Source: Ruminococcaceae bacterium UBA1236 (lineage in GTDB: Bacteria > Bacillota > Clostridia > Oscillospirales > Acutalibacteraceae). Taken from it: a stretch of 64,000 bases of DNA. Positions 8,612 through 18,425 of this stretch are shown piece by piece (positions within the stretch are counted from its first letter, which is position 1; every line of letters starts with the position of its first letter). The stretch lies in assembly GCA_002309055.1 (NCBI GenBank), contig DBWO01000046.1, positions 6,742 through 70,741 on the forward strand, read 5' to 3'. Under the pieces are notes generated by a model that was not told the DNA's origin, ran no database searches, and saw nothing but the letters and a program-made list of their open reading frames with translations. Both the position numbers and the translations under genes were made by a program.

Positions 8612-8956
8612 ATGGATGCACTCAAACTTATCGCGCAGGATTCACTCAAAGAAGAAGTCCCCGTAGTGGAAATCGGCGACACCGTTAAGGTTCACGTTAA
8701 AATCCGCGAGGGTGAAAAAGAGAGAATCCAGATTTTCGAGGGAACAGTTATCGCTCGCAAGGGTTCCGGCGTTTCCGAAACCTTTACCGTCCGCCGTGTC
8801 TCCTACGGCGTAGGCGTTGAAAGAGTATTCCCCATTCATTCCCCCAATGTTGTCAAGGTTGAGTCTGTAAGACACGGCCGTGTCCGCAGAGCGAAGCTCT
8901 ATTATCTTCGTGACAGAGTCGGTAAGGCAGCAAAGGTTAAGGAACAGATCAGATAA
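8612..8956 (+). CDS. rplS: 50S ribosomal protein L19
   Basis: 114 aa from ATG 8612, the family's usual length; the upstream in-frame codon at 8576 lacks a ribosome site. Motifs [31 protein letters not shown] and [20 protein letters not shown] are diagnostic. It opens the Bacillota-type rplS-lepB-rbgA-rnhB block. Confidence 0.97.
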   Translation: MDALKLIAQDSLKEEVPVVEIGDTVKVHVKIREGEKERIQIFEGTVIARKGSGVSETFTVRRVSYGVGVERVFPIHSPNVVKVESVRHGRVRRAKLYYLRDRVGKAAKVKEQIR

Positions 8957-8969
8957 CAAAGCAGGTGAG

Positions 8970-9004
8970 GGCGTAACAATTGCAATATTGTTACGCCTTT
9001 CTTG
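8970..9004 (+). terminator. Rho-independent terminator after rplS
   Basis: Perfect 11-bp stem GGCGTAACAAT (8970-8980) with ATTGTTACGCC (8987-8997), then TTTCTT. It lies between rplS and lepB, so lepB expression probably depends on read-through or an unseen promoter. Confidence 0.8.
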
Positions 9005-9034
9005 TCATTTTCTATTTAAAAAGGTGAAACCGGG

Positions 9035-9628
9035 ATGAAGAACAAACGGCAGACAGAGACCTATTATGTCCGCTTCCGCGAAGAAAAAAGAGGCATTGTG
9101 GCCTCACTATATGAAATAGCGGATTCCCTTAAAACCTCCGTCATGGTGATATTCATTCTTTTTCTCGTGGCGGTCAGGGTTGTCGGAGTCAGCGGCGAGT
9201 CGATGATGCCCACGCTCAATGACGGCGACTGGCTTATGGTAAGGTCCGCGCCTTATTCGCCCCAAAGAGGCGACATCGTGATTATCACGCAGCCGTGGGA
9301 GAGGGGCAACGCCCTTGTCAAAAGGGTTATCGGCCTTGCGGGCGACAAAATAGATATAGACTTTCTGAACGGATATGTTTACTTAAACGGCGAAAAGCAG
9401 GATGAAAGCGAATATGTGAGAGAGCTCACGCACATTAACTATGATATGAAGTTTCCTCTCACCGTGCCGGAAGGGCACGTCTTTGTGATGGGTGACAACC
9501 GCAACGATTCCATTGACAGCCGCTCATCCAAAATAGGTTTCATAAGAGATGAATATGTGCTCGGCAAGGCGATTTTCAGAATCACCCCCGACACGGGCAA
9601 AATCTACGGAGGCGATAAAAATGAGTGA
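9035..9628 (+). CDS. lepB: Type I signal peptidase (first of two)
   Basis: 197 aa with one N-terminal membrane helix (about residues 33-53). Catalytic Ser in SGESMMPTL and Lys in LVKRVIGLAGD; box E GDNRNDSIDSR is intact. Removes signal peptides on the outer face of the membrane. It overlaps the next signal peptidase by 8 bp, and both belong to the rplS-rbgA block. Confidence 0.92.
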   Translation: MKNKRQTETYYVRFREEKRGIVASLYEIADSLKTSVMVIFILFLVAVRVVGVSGESMMPTLNDGDWLMVRSAPYSPQRGDIVIITQPWERGNALVKRVIGLAGDKIDIDFLNGYVYLNGEKQDESEYVRELTHINYDMKFPLTVPEGHVFVMGDNRNDSIDSRSSKIGFIRDEYVLGKAIFRITPDTGKIYGGDKNE

Positions 9629-10181
9629 AAACAAAACTGAGCAGAAGGGCTCGTTCCTTTATGATATAGTCGGCATTGCCGTGACCGCGGTGGTGATTGT
9701 TTCGCTCGCCTTCTCCTTCGTTTTCAGAACGGTCGGCGTAAGCGGCACATCAATGTATCCCACGCTTAACGATAAGGACAGAATCATTCTCTCCGCCTAT
9801 GCCGCGAAACCCAAAACGGGTGACATCGTCGTTACCTGCCAGCCCTCAAAAGTGGACTATATTGAGCCGACCCTTGTTAAGAGGATAATTGCCACGGGCG
9901 GCCAGACAGTTGAAATAGATTTCTCCACCGGCACAGTTAAAGTTGACGATGTGGTTCTTGATGAGCCCTATATCAACGAAACCACAAGGGAGCCCGAGGA
10001 TTACACCGGGCCCGTCACCGTGCCCGAGGGCTATGTGTTTGTAATGGGCGATAACAGAAACGCTTCAACCGACAGCAGAGACTCAAGAGTGGGCCTCATC
10101 AGGGAGGATTACCTGCTCGGAAAGGCTCTTTTCAGAGTAGTGCCTTTCGGCGACTTCAAAATAGACAAGAACAATGGATGA
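9621..10181 (+). CDS. lepB: Type I signal peptidase (second of two)
   Basis: 186 aa from ATG 9621, preceded by GGAGGCGATAAAA; longer in-frame upstream sequence is not supported. Transmembrane helix at residues ~18-40. Catalytic Ser in SGTSMYPTL, Lys in LVKRIIATGG, box E GDNRNASTDSR. The tandem copies are similar but clearly diverged (different sequence between boxes B and D). Two signal peptidases fit a genome with many secreted proteins. Confidence 0.92.
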   Translation: MSENKTEQKGSFLYDIVGIAVTAVVIVSLAFSFVFRTVGVSGTSMYPTLNDKDRIILSAYAAKPKTGDIVVTCQPSKVDYIEPTLVKRIIATGGQTVEIDFSTGTVKVDDVVLDEPYINETTREPEDYTGPVTVPEGYVFVMGDNRNASTDSRDSRVGLIREDYLLGKALFRVVPFGDFKIDKNNG

Positions 10182-11028
10182 AAATATCAACAACATAAAC
10201 TGGTTTCCCGGTCATATGGCAAAAACGCGCAGGCTCATCAAAGAGAGCCTGCCTCTTGTTGATGCCGTTTGCGAGATAACGGACGCGAGAGTGCCGCTGA
10301 GCAGCAGAAACCCCGAAATCGATGAGATAGTCGGCTCAAAGCCGCGCCTCATCCTCCTCAATAAATGCGACCTCGCCGCAGAGGACGCGACCGAGAGATA
10401 CATAAAGTATTTTAACGACGCGGGCATAAGGGCAATCGCCGTGCAGTGCAACACCGGCAAAGGGCTCGATAAATTTCAGGCGGCGGTGCGCGAGGTGCTC
10501 AGCGAAACAATCCGCAAAAACGCGGAAAAAGGCATGGAGGGAAAGCCCCTGAGAGTTATGGTTGTGGGCATACCCAACACGGGCAAATCCTCTTTCATCA
10601 ACCGTATGGCGGGGCAGAACAGGGCAAAGGTCGAAAACCGCCCCGGCGTGACGAGAGGCAACCAGTGGTTTAATATCGGCAAAGGTATCGAGCTGCTTGA
10701 CACGCCCGGCGTGCTCTGGCCGAAATTCGAAGACCCGGATGTGGGCCTTAAGCTCACTTACATCGGTTCAATCAAGGAGCATATAACCGATGTGCAGGAA
10801 ATCGCCGTGCGGTTTCTTGACTTTATGCGAAACGAATACCCCGGCAACCTTGCCGCGAGGTACAATATAAGCGATTTCGAGGACCTCGAGCCCTATGAGC
10901 TGCTTGAGCTTATAGCGCAGAAAAGAGGCATGCTTTTAAGAAAAGGCGAATACGATACCGAGCGCGCCGCGGTGATGCTGCTTGATGAATTCAGGGACGG
11001 GCGCCTCGGCAGAATAACGCTTGACTGA
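10174..11028 (+). CDS. rbgA: Ribosome biogenesis GTPase RbgA (YlqF)
   Basis: 284 aa. Circularly permuted GTPase: G4 NKCD comes before G1 GIPNTGKSS, G2 near GVTRGNQW and G3 DTPG. The N-terminus NWFPGHMAKTRR is typical of YlqF, which helps late 50S assembly. Overlaps lepB-2 by 8 bp. Confidence 0.94.
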   Translation: MDENINNINWFPGHMAKTRRLIKESLPLVDAVCEITDARVPLSSRNPEIDEIVGSKPRLILLNKCDLAAEDATERYIKYFNDAGIRAIAVQCNTGKGLDKFQAAVREVLSETIRKNAEKGMEGKPLRVMVVGIPNTGKSSFINRMAGQNRAKVENRPGVTRGNQWFNIGKGIELLDTPGVLWPKFEDPDVGLKLTYIGSIKEHITDVQEIAVRFLDFMRNEYPGNLAARYNISDFEDLEPYELLELIAQKRGMLLRKGEYDTERAAVMLLDEFRDGRLGRITLD

Positions 11029-11054
11029 AAATCTTACGAAAGGGCTGTGCGATA

Positions 11055-12206
11055 ATGAGAAAAGTGCTCGCGATATTTTTATGCGCGGTATTATTCCTTG
11101 ATGTAATCTGCATCGGGGTGCTTTTCTTTACCTCGGGCAGCGCTTCACGTGAGGAGGAAGAGGGCGAAATTTTCACAAAGGCCACCGTGCTCGCGGTCGG
11201 CTCAAACATAATTCAGGATGAACTCATCCTGCAGGCGAAGGACAGAAGCAACACGGGCGGCTACGATTTCGCCATGGTTTATGAAAACATCAAGGACGCC
11301 GTAACGGAAGCGGACGTTTCGATTATCACGCAGGATTCCGTTATTTCATCGGGTCACGGTGTCAGCGGCGACCGCAGATTCAATTCCCCCGTCGAGCTCG
11401 GTGACGAGCTTGTGAAAACGGGTTTTGACGTTATCAATCTCGCGACAGACCATATCCTTGACTACGGCGAGGAGGGCCTCATCAACACCCTTGATTACTG
11501 GCAGAGCAAGGAGGTCACCGCGATAGGCGCCTACAGAAACGCCGACGACGCAAACGCCCTCACAATGGTTGAGAAAAACGGCATCAAGTTTGCATATGTT
11601 TCCTTTACCGAGTCAACGGGCGGCAACAACCTGCCCGAGGGCTCCGAGGCGGTTATTTCGCTTGCCTCGAATGAGATACAGCTCGGCGAGAAAATCGCTT
11701 TTGCAAAGCAGAAAGCGGATGTAGTTATCGTTTGCGCTCACTGGGGCAGCGAGTTTGACAAAGAGATTACCGAATCGCAGAGAGAACTTGCCGCCAAGGC
11801 GGCCGACTGGGGCGCGGATGTTATCATCGGCACACACCCCGGCGTTATACAGGAAGCGGAATACATTGACGCCGCGGACGGGCGCAGGGTATTTGCCGTC
11901 TATTCGCTCGGAAACGCCGTTTCCTGCGCCTCGAGGGCGGATATGCTGCTCGGCGGCATGCTTAAGTTTGATGTTATAAAGAACAAAGAGGAAAGAACCG
12001 TTTCGATAGAGAATTTCAGGATTTCGGGTATAGTCACTCACTACGGCATGAATATGTCAAAAATCCGCGTTTATCCGCTCGAGGCTTACGAGAGCAATCT
12101 CGCCGCGAGCCACGGCATAAACGACAGCTTTGATTCCTTCGGCACGAGATACCTCAACAATCTTCTTACCGACACTTACGATAAAAAGCTTATCGGGAAG
12201 GAGTAA
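11055..12206 (+). CDS. CapA-like (poly-gamma-glutamate synthesis type) phosphoesterase-fold protein
   Basis: 383 aa with an N-terminal signal anchor (residues ~4-26), so membrane-attached and extracellular. Family marks: the first metal loop is VLAVGSNIIQDE, then LATDHILDYGEEGL, VCAHWGSEFD and IIGTHPGVIQ. The first loop lacks the usual GD pair. In other genomes CapA-type proteins have metallophosphoesterase-like folds. No other capsule gene is nearby, so a poly-glutamate role is unproven. Confidence 0.8.
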   Translation: MRKVLAIFLCAVLFLDVICIGVLFFTSGSASREEEEGEIFTKATVLAVGSNIIQDELILQAKDRSNTGGYDFAMVYENIKDAVTEADVSIITQDSVISSGHGVSGDRRFNSPVELGDELVKTGFDVINLATDHILDYGEEGLINTLDYWQSKEVTAIGAYRNADDANALTMVEKNGIKFAYVSFTESTGGNNLPEGSEAVISLASNEIQLGEKIAFAKQKADVVIVCAHWGSEFDKEITESQRELAAKAADWGADVIIGTHPGVIQEAEYIDAADGRRVFAVYSLGNAVSCASRADMLLGGMLKFDVIKNKEERTVSIENFRISGIVTHYGMNMSKIRVYPLEAYESNLAASHGINDSFDSFGTRYLNNLLTDTYDKKLIGKE

Positions 12207-12208
12207 TT

Positions 12209-12814
12209 ATGGATTATAACTATGAAAAACTCGCGCGTGAGCGCGGATACAAACTCGTTTGCGGTGTGGATGAAGCGGGCAGAGGACCTCTTGCCGGCCC
12301 CGTTTACGCCGCGGCGGTCATATTGCCGGAAGGCGCGGATATTCCCGGCCTCAACGATTCAAAAAAGCTCTCCGAAAAGAAAAGGGAAGAGCTTTTTGAC
12401 ATTATTAAGGAAACCGCCGTCGCTTACGGCATAGGTACGGCGAGCGCGAAAGAGATTGATGAAATCAACATCCTTCAGGCAACCTATCTCGCTATGAGAA
12501 GGGCGGTTGAGGCGCTCGGCATCCCCGCGGATTACGCCCTCATCGACGGCAACCGTATGCCCCCTCTTGCGATTCCGGCGGAAACGATAGTCAAGGGCGA
12601 CGCGAAAAGCCCGTCAATCGCCGCCGCATCAATACTCGCGAAAGTCAGCAGGGACAGATATATGTATGAGCTCGATAAAGAACTGCCGCAGTATCAGTTC
12701 GCGAAACACAAGGGCTACGGCACCGCGCTTCACTATGAGTGCATTGAAAAATACGGCATATCGGAGCATCACCGCCTCTCATTTCTCAAAAAGATAACGG
12801 GTGAGGGCAAATGA
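12209..12814 (+). CDS. rnhB: Ribonuclease HII
   Basis: 201 aa. Catalytic acidic residues in VCGVDEAGRGPLAGP (Asp-Glu) and in DYALIDGNRMP; KGDAKSPSIAAASILAKV and the DxH-type C-terminal region complete the family pattern. Removes RNA from RNA-DNA hybrids. Start 2 bp after the previous gene, with an AAGGAG site; overlaps yraN by 4 bp. Confidence 0.95.
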   Translation: MDYNYEKLARERGYKLVCGVDEAGRGPLAGPVYAAAVILPEGADIPGLNDSKKLSEKKREELFDIIKETAVAYGIGTASAKEIDEINILQATYLAMRRAVEALGIPADYALIDGNRMPPLAIPAETIVKGDAKSPSIAAASILAKVSRDRYMYELDKELPQYQFAKHKGYGTALHYECIEKYGISEHHRLSFLKKITGEGK

Positions 12815-13170
12815 TTAAAAACAAATCCGGCGTGTGGGGCGAAATCCTCACCGCGCGATATCTCAGGGATAATAAATATCACATCCTCACCACAAACTAC
12901 AGCTGTCATTTCGGCGAGATTGATATAATCGCCGAAAAGGGCGGAGTGCTGCATTTTATTGAGGTCAAGACCCGTGATGAATCCTCGGAAACGCGCCCGG
13001 CGGACGCTGTTGACGACTTCAAGCAAAACAGAATCTCGCTCACGGCAAACCATTTTATGACCGTTACGGGCAGAGAGAGCACCGCCGTTTTTGATGTGTG
13101 CGAGGTGCTCCTCGGCAGTGATTATAAACCCGTTGGCATTAACTATATCGGCAACGCCTTCGAAGGGTAA
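12811..13170 (+). CDS. YraN family endonuclease-like protein (UPF0102)
   Basis: 119 aa. Motifs G-x-x-GE-x4-YL near the N-terminus, NYSCHFGEIDIIAEKGG and FIEVKTRDES, a restriction-endonuclease-like core. The usual genomic partner, rnhB, is immediately upstream. Confidence 0.9.
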   Translation: MIKNKSGVWGEILTARYLRDNKYHILTTNYSCHFGEIDIIAEKGGVLHFIEVKTRDESSETRPADAVDDFKQNRISLTANHFMTVTGRESTAVFDVCEVLLGSDYKPVGINYIGNAFEG

Positions 13171-13206
13171 AGAAGGCATAAAAATATCGGATAAGCAGGT
13201 AAATCT

Positions 13207-15063
13207 ATGTATCCCGAAAAACTTGAAAAACACCTGCTCAGGGTGCAGAAACCGGGCAGATATACGGGCGGAGAGCTCAACAGCGTTGTCAAGGACCGTG
13301 ACAGCGTTGATATCTCATACGCTTTCTGCTTCCCCGACACCTATGAAATAGGCATGTCGCACCTCGGGATGAAGATAATTTACTCGCTCGTAAACTCCCG
13401 TGACGACGCGAGGTGCGAGAGAGTTTTTGCCCCCGATGTTGATATGGAGGAAATCCTCAGAAGCGAAAATATTCCGCTCTACGCCCTCGAAAGCGGCGAC
13501 GCGGTTAAGGACTTTGACATAATCGGTTTCACGATGCAGTATGAGCTCAGCTACACAAACGTGCTCAATATGCTTGACCTTTCGGGCCTGCCCGTAAGAA
13601 GCGCCGACAGAAAGGGCTTGACGCCCCTCGTTATAGCCGGCGGCACCTGTGTCTGCAACTTTGAGCCGATGGCGGATTTTGTTGACCTGACCCTGCTCGG
13701 CGACGGCGAAGAGGTCACAATGGAGCTTATCGACCTACTTAAGGAATACAAGAAAAAAGGCGCGGGCAAAGAGGAATTCTTAAAAGCCGCCGCGCAGATA
13801 CCGGGCGTTTACGTGCCCTCGCTTTACGAAGTTGAATATAAAGAGGACGGCACGATTGCCGCCGTCACGGCAAAGGACGGCGCTCCCGGAAAGGCGGTAA
13901 AGCGCAATGTTGCCGACCTTGACAAAATGTTTTCGCCCGAAACCTTTGTTGTGCCCTTCCTCGAAACGGTGTTTGACAGAACTACCGTCGAGATTTTCAG
14001 AGGGTGCATAAGGGGCTGCCGCTTCTGTCAGGCGGGCTTCCTCAGCAGACCTCTGAGGGAAAAATCCCCGGCCGAGGTTGAAAGGGAGTGCAGAGCAATC
14101 TGCGACTCCACGGGCTATGACGAAATATCCCTCTGCTCGCTGAGCACGAGCGACTACAAGGGCCTTGAAACCCTTCTGCGCTCAATGCTGCCGTGGGCAA
14201 ACGAAAACAAGATAAACATCGCTCTTCCTTCGCTGCGTGTGGATAATTTTCCGCAGGAGCTTATGGAGCAGCTCACCTCCGTGCGCCGCAGCGGTCTCAC
14301 GTTCGCACCCGAGGCGGGCACACAGCGCCTTCGTGATGTAATCAATAAAAACATCACAGAAAAAGAGGTGCTTTCAACCTGCGCTCAGGCTTTTTCGGGC
14401 GGATGGACTGCCGTGAAGCTCTATTTTATGATAGGCCTTCCCACCGAAACGCCCGAGGATGTTGAGGGCATTGCAAATCTCGCGCAGGCGGTTGTTGATG
14501 AGTTTTATCACAACGAAAACAAGCCGAAGGGCAAGAGCGTAAACGTGAGCATAAGCGTCGCGTCCTTCGTGCCGAAACCGTTCACGCCCTTCCAGTGGGA
14601 GGCGCAGGACAGGCCCGACACGCTCATCGAAAAGCAGAACCTGCTCATGCAGTGCGTAAAATCCCGCAAAATCACAGTGTCAAGGCACGTGCCGCACACG
14701 AGCTTTCTTGAGGGCGTTTTCGCGAGAGGCGACAGGCGGCTTTGCGACGTGGTTGAATACGCCTGGAAAAACGGCTGTAAGTTTGACAGCTGGGAGGAGC
14801 ACCTGAAGCTTGACGTATGGATGCAGAGCTTTGAAAAATTCGGCATCGACCCGTTTTTCTATACAGCCAGGAAGAGGGATTTTGATGAAATCCTGCCCTG
14901 GGATCATCTCGATTTCGGCGTAACGAAGGCGTTCTTAAAGCGCGAAAACGAGAGGGCGCACGAGGGGCTCACAACTCCTCCTTGCCGCGAAAAGTGCTCC
15001 GCCTGCGGAGCGGCGAAACTGAACGGAGGTGTGTGCAATGAACTCTGTAAGGCTGTGGTATAA
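13207..15063 (+). CDS. TIGR03960-type radical SAM protein with B12-binding-like domain
   Basis: 618 aa. The N-terminal part resembles a B12-binding-type domain (CFPDTYEIGMSHLGMK; VIAGGTCVCNFEPMADFVD). The radical SAM core has the 4Fe-4S motif C-x3-C-x2-C in RGCIRGCRFCQAG, followed by FAPEAGTQRLRDVIN. The C-terminus holds a short Cys-rich tail (CREKCSACGAAKLNGGVC). The family is usually next to or fused with the TIGR03936 protein, as here; its reaction is unknown. Confidence 0.9.
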   Translation: MYPEKLEKHLLRVQKPGRYTGGELNSVVKDRDSVDISYAFCFPDTYEIGMSHLGMKIIYSLVNSRDDARCERVFAPDVDMEEILRSENIPLYALESGDAVKDFDIIGFTMQYELSYTNVLNMLDLSGLPVRSADRKGLTPLVIAGGTCVCNFEPMADFVDLTLLGDGEEVTMELIDLLKEYKKKGAGKEEFLKAAAQIPGVYVPSLYEVEYKEDGTIAAVTAKDGAPGKAVKRNVADLDKMFSPETFVVPFLETVFDRTTVEIFRGCIRGCRFCQAGFLSRPLREKSPAEVERECRAICDSTGYDEISLCSLSTSDYKGLETLLRSMLPWANENKINIALPSLRVDNFPQELMEQLTSVRRSGLTFAPEAGTQRLRDVINKNITEKEVLSTCAQAFSGGWTAVKLYFMIGLPTETPEDVEGIANLAQAVVDEFYHNENKPKGKSVNVSISVASFVPKPFTPFQWEAQDRPDTLIEKQNLLMQCVKSRKITVSRHVPHTSFLEGVFARGDRRLCDVVEYAWKNGCKFDSWEEHLKLDVWMQSFEKFGIDPFFYTARKRDFDEILPWDHLDFGVTKAFLKRENERAHEGLTTPPCREKCSACGAAKLNGGVCNELCKAVV

Positions 15064-15700
15064 GAAAAGCGGCCTCGCCGTTTACACCTCGCACCTCGAT
15101 ATGAACCGCTGTTTCACAAGGGCGGTAAGGCGCGCAGGAATACCTCTGTGGTATACCGAGGGTTTTAATCCGCACCCCTATCTCACCTTCCTTCTGCCCC
15201 TGCCGCTCGGCACGGCCGGCGAGAGGGAGCCGCTTGACATAAGAACGGTTGAGGACATTTCGGCCGATGAAATAAAAAAACGGCTCAACGCCGTTTTGCC
15301 CGAAGGGCTTGAGATTGTTGATGTGACCGAAGCGCGTGACAAGGCAAATGAAATTGTCAGCGCGGCTTACGAAATCACCGCCTGTTTTGAAAGCGGTGAG
15401 GAAGCGGAAAAATTTGCCGGCGCCGTAACCGGAATTATCGGCACGGGCGCGCTCGAAGCGGAAAAGCGCTCAAAGAGAGGTATAAAAACCGTAAACCTCT
15501 GCGAATTTATCCTCTCATTCAAAGCAAAGGCAGACGGAAACGCCGCTGTTATTCACACCGCGCTTTTAACGGGCACACAGCAGAATCTGAATGCCGGTCT
15601 GCTTGAGGAAACGCTTGAGAAGGCGGCAGAGATGAGCCCCGAAACACTCACTATAGTAAGAAAAGAAATATATAAAGAAAATAACGAGCTCTTTGCCTGA
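15038..15700 (+). CDS. TIGR03936 (DUF2344) family protein
   Basis: 220 aa from ATG 15038 with GGAGG 8 bp upstream; the start overlaps the radical SAM gene by 26 bp, so translation is probably coupled. Typical start RLWYKKSGLAVYTSHLDMNR and FNPHPYLTFLLPLPLG. In many Clostridia this pair precedes RNase G and rplU; here the next gene is on the other strand, so that block is broken. Function unknown. Confidence 0.88.
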   Translation: MNSVRLWYKKSGLAVYTSHLDMNRCFTRAVRRAGIPLWYTEGFNPHPYLTFLLPLPLGTAGEREPLDIRTVEDISADEIKKRLNAVLPEGLEIVDVTEARDKANEIVSAAYEITACFESGEEAEKFAGAVTGIIGTGALEAEKRSKRGIKTVNLCEFILSFKAKADGNAAVIHTALLTGTQQNLNAGLLEETLEKAAEMSPETLTIVRKEIYKENNELFA

Positions 15701-15720
15701 AGCAGAGAGCCCGTTTTCTT
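15688..15720. terminator. Bidirectional terminator
   Basis: Stem GCTCTTTGC (15688-15696) with GCAGAGAGC (15702-15710), one wobble pair, T-rich on both sides. It overlaps the end of the TIGR03936 gene and serves the convergent metallophosphoesterase gene. Confidence 0.65.
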
Positions 15721-15724
15721 TATC

Positions 15725-17302
15725 TTATCTCCACGGCTTTTCCTCGTCCAGCACTTTGCTGCCGCTGTTGTCGTAAGCCTCAAACTTTACGCCCGAGGGA
15801 GTCAGGGTAACGGCGGAGGCGATATATGTTTTGCCGTGATGCCCGCCGTCAAGGTATGCGGTTATACCGGGGTATTTTTCAAGATATTCTTTTTCGGCGT
15901 CGTCCGAGCCGTCAATGAAGCGGCATTCGTGCATGTGACCGCTCAGCACGAAACTCACGCCGTATTTATCAAAGCAGTCCCACGCCCTTATCGAAAGGTC
16001 CTTTTCGGGCTCGCTCACCTGCCACGCGTGTGAGAGAGCGATTGTTTTTGAGCCGCTTTTGCCGGCGCTTTCAAGCCGGTCAATCATTTTGCTCCTGTTT
16101 GTGAGGTAATCGCTAAGCCCGCCGTATTCAGCGTGCGAGTCCTCTTTATCCTCGCCGCTGTCAAGCACAAGGAAGGAGTAGGGGCCGCGGCTGACCTGAT
16201 AATAAAGCCTGTCGTAGCCGAGGTATGAGGGCAGCTTTGAGGCAAATTCGCCTCTTGTATCGTGATTGCCCCTTACATAAATCGCGGGTATTGTGCCGCC
16301 CGTGAGTCTGCCGCCGAAATCCGCGATGTATTTAACGGCCTCCTCTTCAAAGTCCATACCCGCGGAAGGGTCTCCGAGAAGGATTACGGCATCGTAATCG
16401 CCGATATAGGATATTGCGGAGTAGGCGTCTTTCAGATATGAGTGCCAGTCCGACACCACAAGATATTTCTGGGTGTCCGAAACGGGAGTGTTAAGTGTGT
16501 AGGGGCCCTTCTCGGCGGTTTTTCCGAGGCGGCTGCCGTAGCTGTAATCCTCGATAACCCTTGTGCCGCCCACCTTGTAGCTGTTGCCGTCAAGGTGCTC
16601 ATAGGGCACGTTTATGCTGTGAAGGCATCTGTCGGATATTATTCTGCCGTTATTCTGCGCGTAGGTTTTATATGTTTTTCCGCCGTATTCATATTCGATA
16701 TAGGCGGTGCCTTTCCTGTTTGTCGGGAAAACAACCGAGTAGCCGCTGCCCGTATCCATAACGCAGGGGTCGCTCGTTATTTCATAAGAGGCGGGCGGAA
16801 AAATTCTGAAAAGCATCACCGCCGAAACGGCAAGGAGAGTAAGGCTCGCGAGTATCTTTTTGCACTTCTGCCCCGTTAAGGGGAAGGCGACAAGCAAAAA
16901 GACGAGCACGGCGAAAGGAATCACAAAATAAAGCTCATGTTTAAGGTACATAAGCACTACGAGATTAGTCTGCAGACCGTTTAACACGGCTATGACGATG
17001 TCCGCCAAAACGAGAACCGCCGTGAGCGTGAGGCAGACTGCCGCGACAATTTTAACCGGCTTTTTCTCATAATACTCTTTGCCCGAATACGCTCCCACAC
17101 AGGCGAGAGTGAGAAGGGCGGCGATGTTGAGAAGCAGTATCAGAAACAGCCCCGTCGCTCCGCCGGTCACCTTGAGGAAGGGGTCATAAAACACCCACAT
17201 TGCCCTGAGTGACCTGAAAAACGCGGTGCCGGCAAGCGCCGCCGCGAGCGCGCAAAGCAGCAGAGGCATATTCGGAAACCGTCTTTTTTCTTTCTTACTC
17301 AA
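15725..17302 (-). CDS. Membrane-anchored metallophosphoesterase
   Basis: 525 aa. Residues ~10-180 hold four or five membrane helices. The C-terminal calcineurin-like phosphoesterase has the motifs DWH (SDWHSYL), GD (ILLGDPS), GNHD (VRGNHDT), H (LSHAW) and GHMH (LSGHMH). The extracellular stretch between membrane part and enzyme starts near residue 190. Substrate unknown; lipid-linked or nucleotide phosphoesters are both possible. Its start overlaps the end of glycerate kinase by 8 bp. Confidence 0.85.
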   Translation of the reverse strand: MSKKEKRRFPNMPLLLCALAAALAGTAFFRSLRAMWVFYDPFLKVTGGATGLFLILLLNIAALLTLACVGAYSGKEYYEKKPVKIVAAVCLTLTAVLVLADIVIAVLNGLQTNLVVLMYLKHELYFVIPFAVLVFLLVAFPLTGQKCKKILASLTLLAVSAVMLFRIFPPASYEITSDPCVMDTGSGYSVVFPTNRKGTAYIEYEYGGKTYKTYAQNNGRIISDRCLHSINVPYEHLDGNSYKVGGTRVIEDYSYGSRLGKTAEKGPYTLNTPVSDTQKYLVVSDWHSYLKDAYSAISYIGDYDAVILLGDPSAGMDFEEEAVKYIADFGGRLTGGTIPAIYVRGNHDTRGEFASKLPSYLGYDRLYYQVSRGPYSFLVLDSGEDKEDSHAEYGGLSDYLTNRSKMIDRLESAGKSGSKTIALSHAWQVSEPEKDLSIRAWDCFDKYGVSFVLSGHMHECRFIDGSDDAEKEYLEKYPGITAYLDGGHHGKTYIASAVTLTPSGVKFEAYDNSGSKVLDEEKPWR

Positions 17303-18422
17303 TTATTTCCCTCCCGAAATTCTCAGCGGCTTTCTTTGCCGCGGCGTAAAGGTCATCGCGGCAGGTTTTTATCACTTCATCAAAAGGCTTCGGCTCATTG
17401 CAGGAGAAATATGCCGCGGAAACGCCGTTTTCAAGCGCTTCTTCCCAGCCGTCTCCGGCGCAGCCGCAAATCGCGATAAGCTTTTTGCCGAGGGGCGCGC
17501 ATCTCCGGGCAACGCCCGAGATGACCTTGCCCTGCATGCTCTGGCTGTCAAGCCGGCCTTCGCCTGTTATAACAAGGTCCGCCTGCGCCGCTTTTCCGGC
17601 AAAGCCGCCGTAGTCGAGTATGAGGTCTATGCCTCTCTGAAGATTTGCGCTGAGGAACACCGCGGAGCCGGCTCCGAGGCCTCCCGCGGCGCCGGCTCCG
17701 GGCATACCGGATATATCCGCGCCGAGGTCTTTTTTTATGACCTCCGCTATATTCCGCAGACCTTCGTCAAGGCGTTTCACCATCTCTTCGTCGGCGCCTT
17801 TCTGCGGAGCGAATACATAAGCCGCGCCGTTTTCCCCGTAAAGGGGATTATCCACATCGCAGGCGCAGGTGACGGGAATTTTCACCTTTTCCGCAGGCGG
17901 TTTTATGTGAATTATGTTGCCGAGGTCTTTACCCGAAGGGCGGTCGATTCTGCCGTTTTCACCGTAAAACTCATAGCCGAGAGCACTCGCCATTCCGGCG
18001 CCGCAGTCGTTTGTGGCCGACCCTCCGAGCCCGAGCAGTATCCTTTTCGCGCCCGTTTTTTCAGCGTGAAGGATAAGCGCGCCGAGGCCGGCGGTTGTTG
18101 CTGTTTCGGGGTTTTTCTTATCGCCTGCAAGAGGCAGACCGGCAACCGATGCCGTCTCAATCACGGCGGTGCCGTCATCGAGCATAAGATACTGCGCTTT
18201 TACCGGCGAGCCGAATACTCCGGGGGCCTGTGCGGGAACAAATCTGCCGCCGCGTATTTTCTCCAGACAGGCGCAAAGCCCCTCTCCTCCGTCGGCAAGG
18301 GGCAAAGCGGTTATTTTGCAGTTTTCAATTGTGTCTTTAAATGCCCGTCCCGTTATTTCGCACACCTCACGCGCGGTGAGAGTGCCCTTGAACGAGTCCG
18401 GCGCGATAAGCACCCGGGGCAT
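17295..18422 (-). CDS. glxK: Glycerate kinase (GarK/GlxK type)
   Basis: 375 aa. Class I glycerate kinase: N-terminal PDSFKGTLTA, ADGGEG, GLGGSATNDCGAG and VITGEGRLD motifs. Phosphorylates D-glycerate to 2-phosphoglycerate (class I forms usually make 2-PG), feeding lower glycolysis; gpmI in this window would act next. It sits 3 bp after the M20 peptidase gene. Confidence 0.93.
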   Translation of the reverse strand: MPRVLIAPDSFKGTLTAREVCEITGRAFKDTIENCKITALPLADGGEGLCACLEKIRGGRFVPAQAPGVFGSPVKAQYLMLDDGTAVIETASVAGLPLAGDKKNPETATTAGLGALILHAEKTGAKRILLGLGGSATNDCGAGMASALGYEFYGENGRIDRPSGKDLGNIIHIKPPAEKVKIPVTCACDVDNPLYGENGAAYVFAPQKGADEEMVKRLDEGLRNIAEVIKKDLGADISGMPGAGAAGGLGAGSAVFLSANLQRGIDLILDYGGFAGKAAQADLVITGEGRLDSQSMQGKVISGVARRCAPLGKKLIAICGCAGDGWEEALENGVSAAYFSCNEPKPFDEVIKTCRDDLYAAAKKAAENFGREIIE

Positions 18423-18425
18423 GGA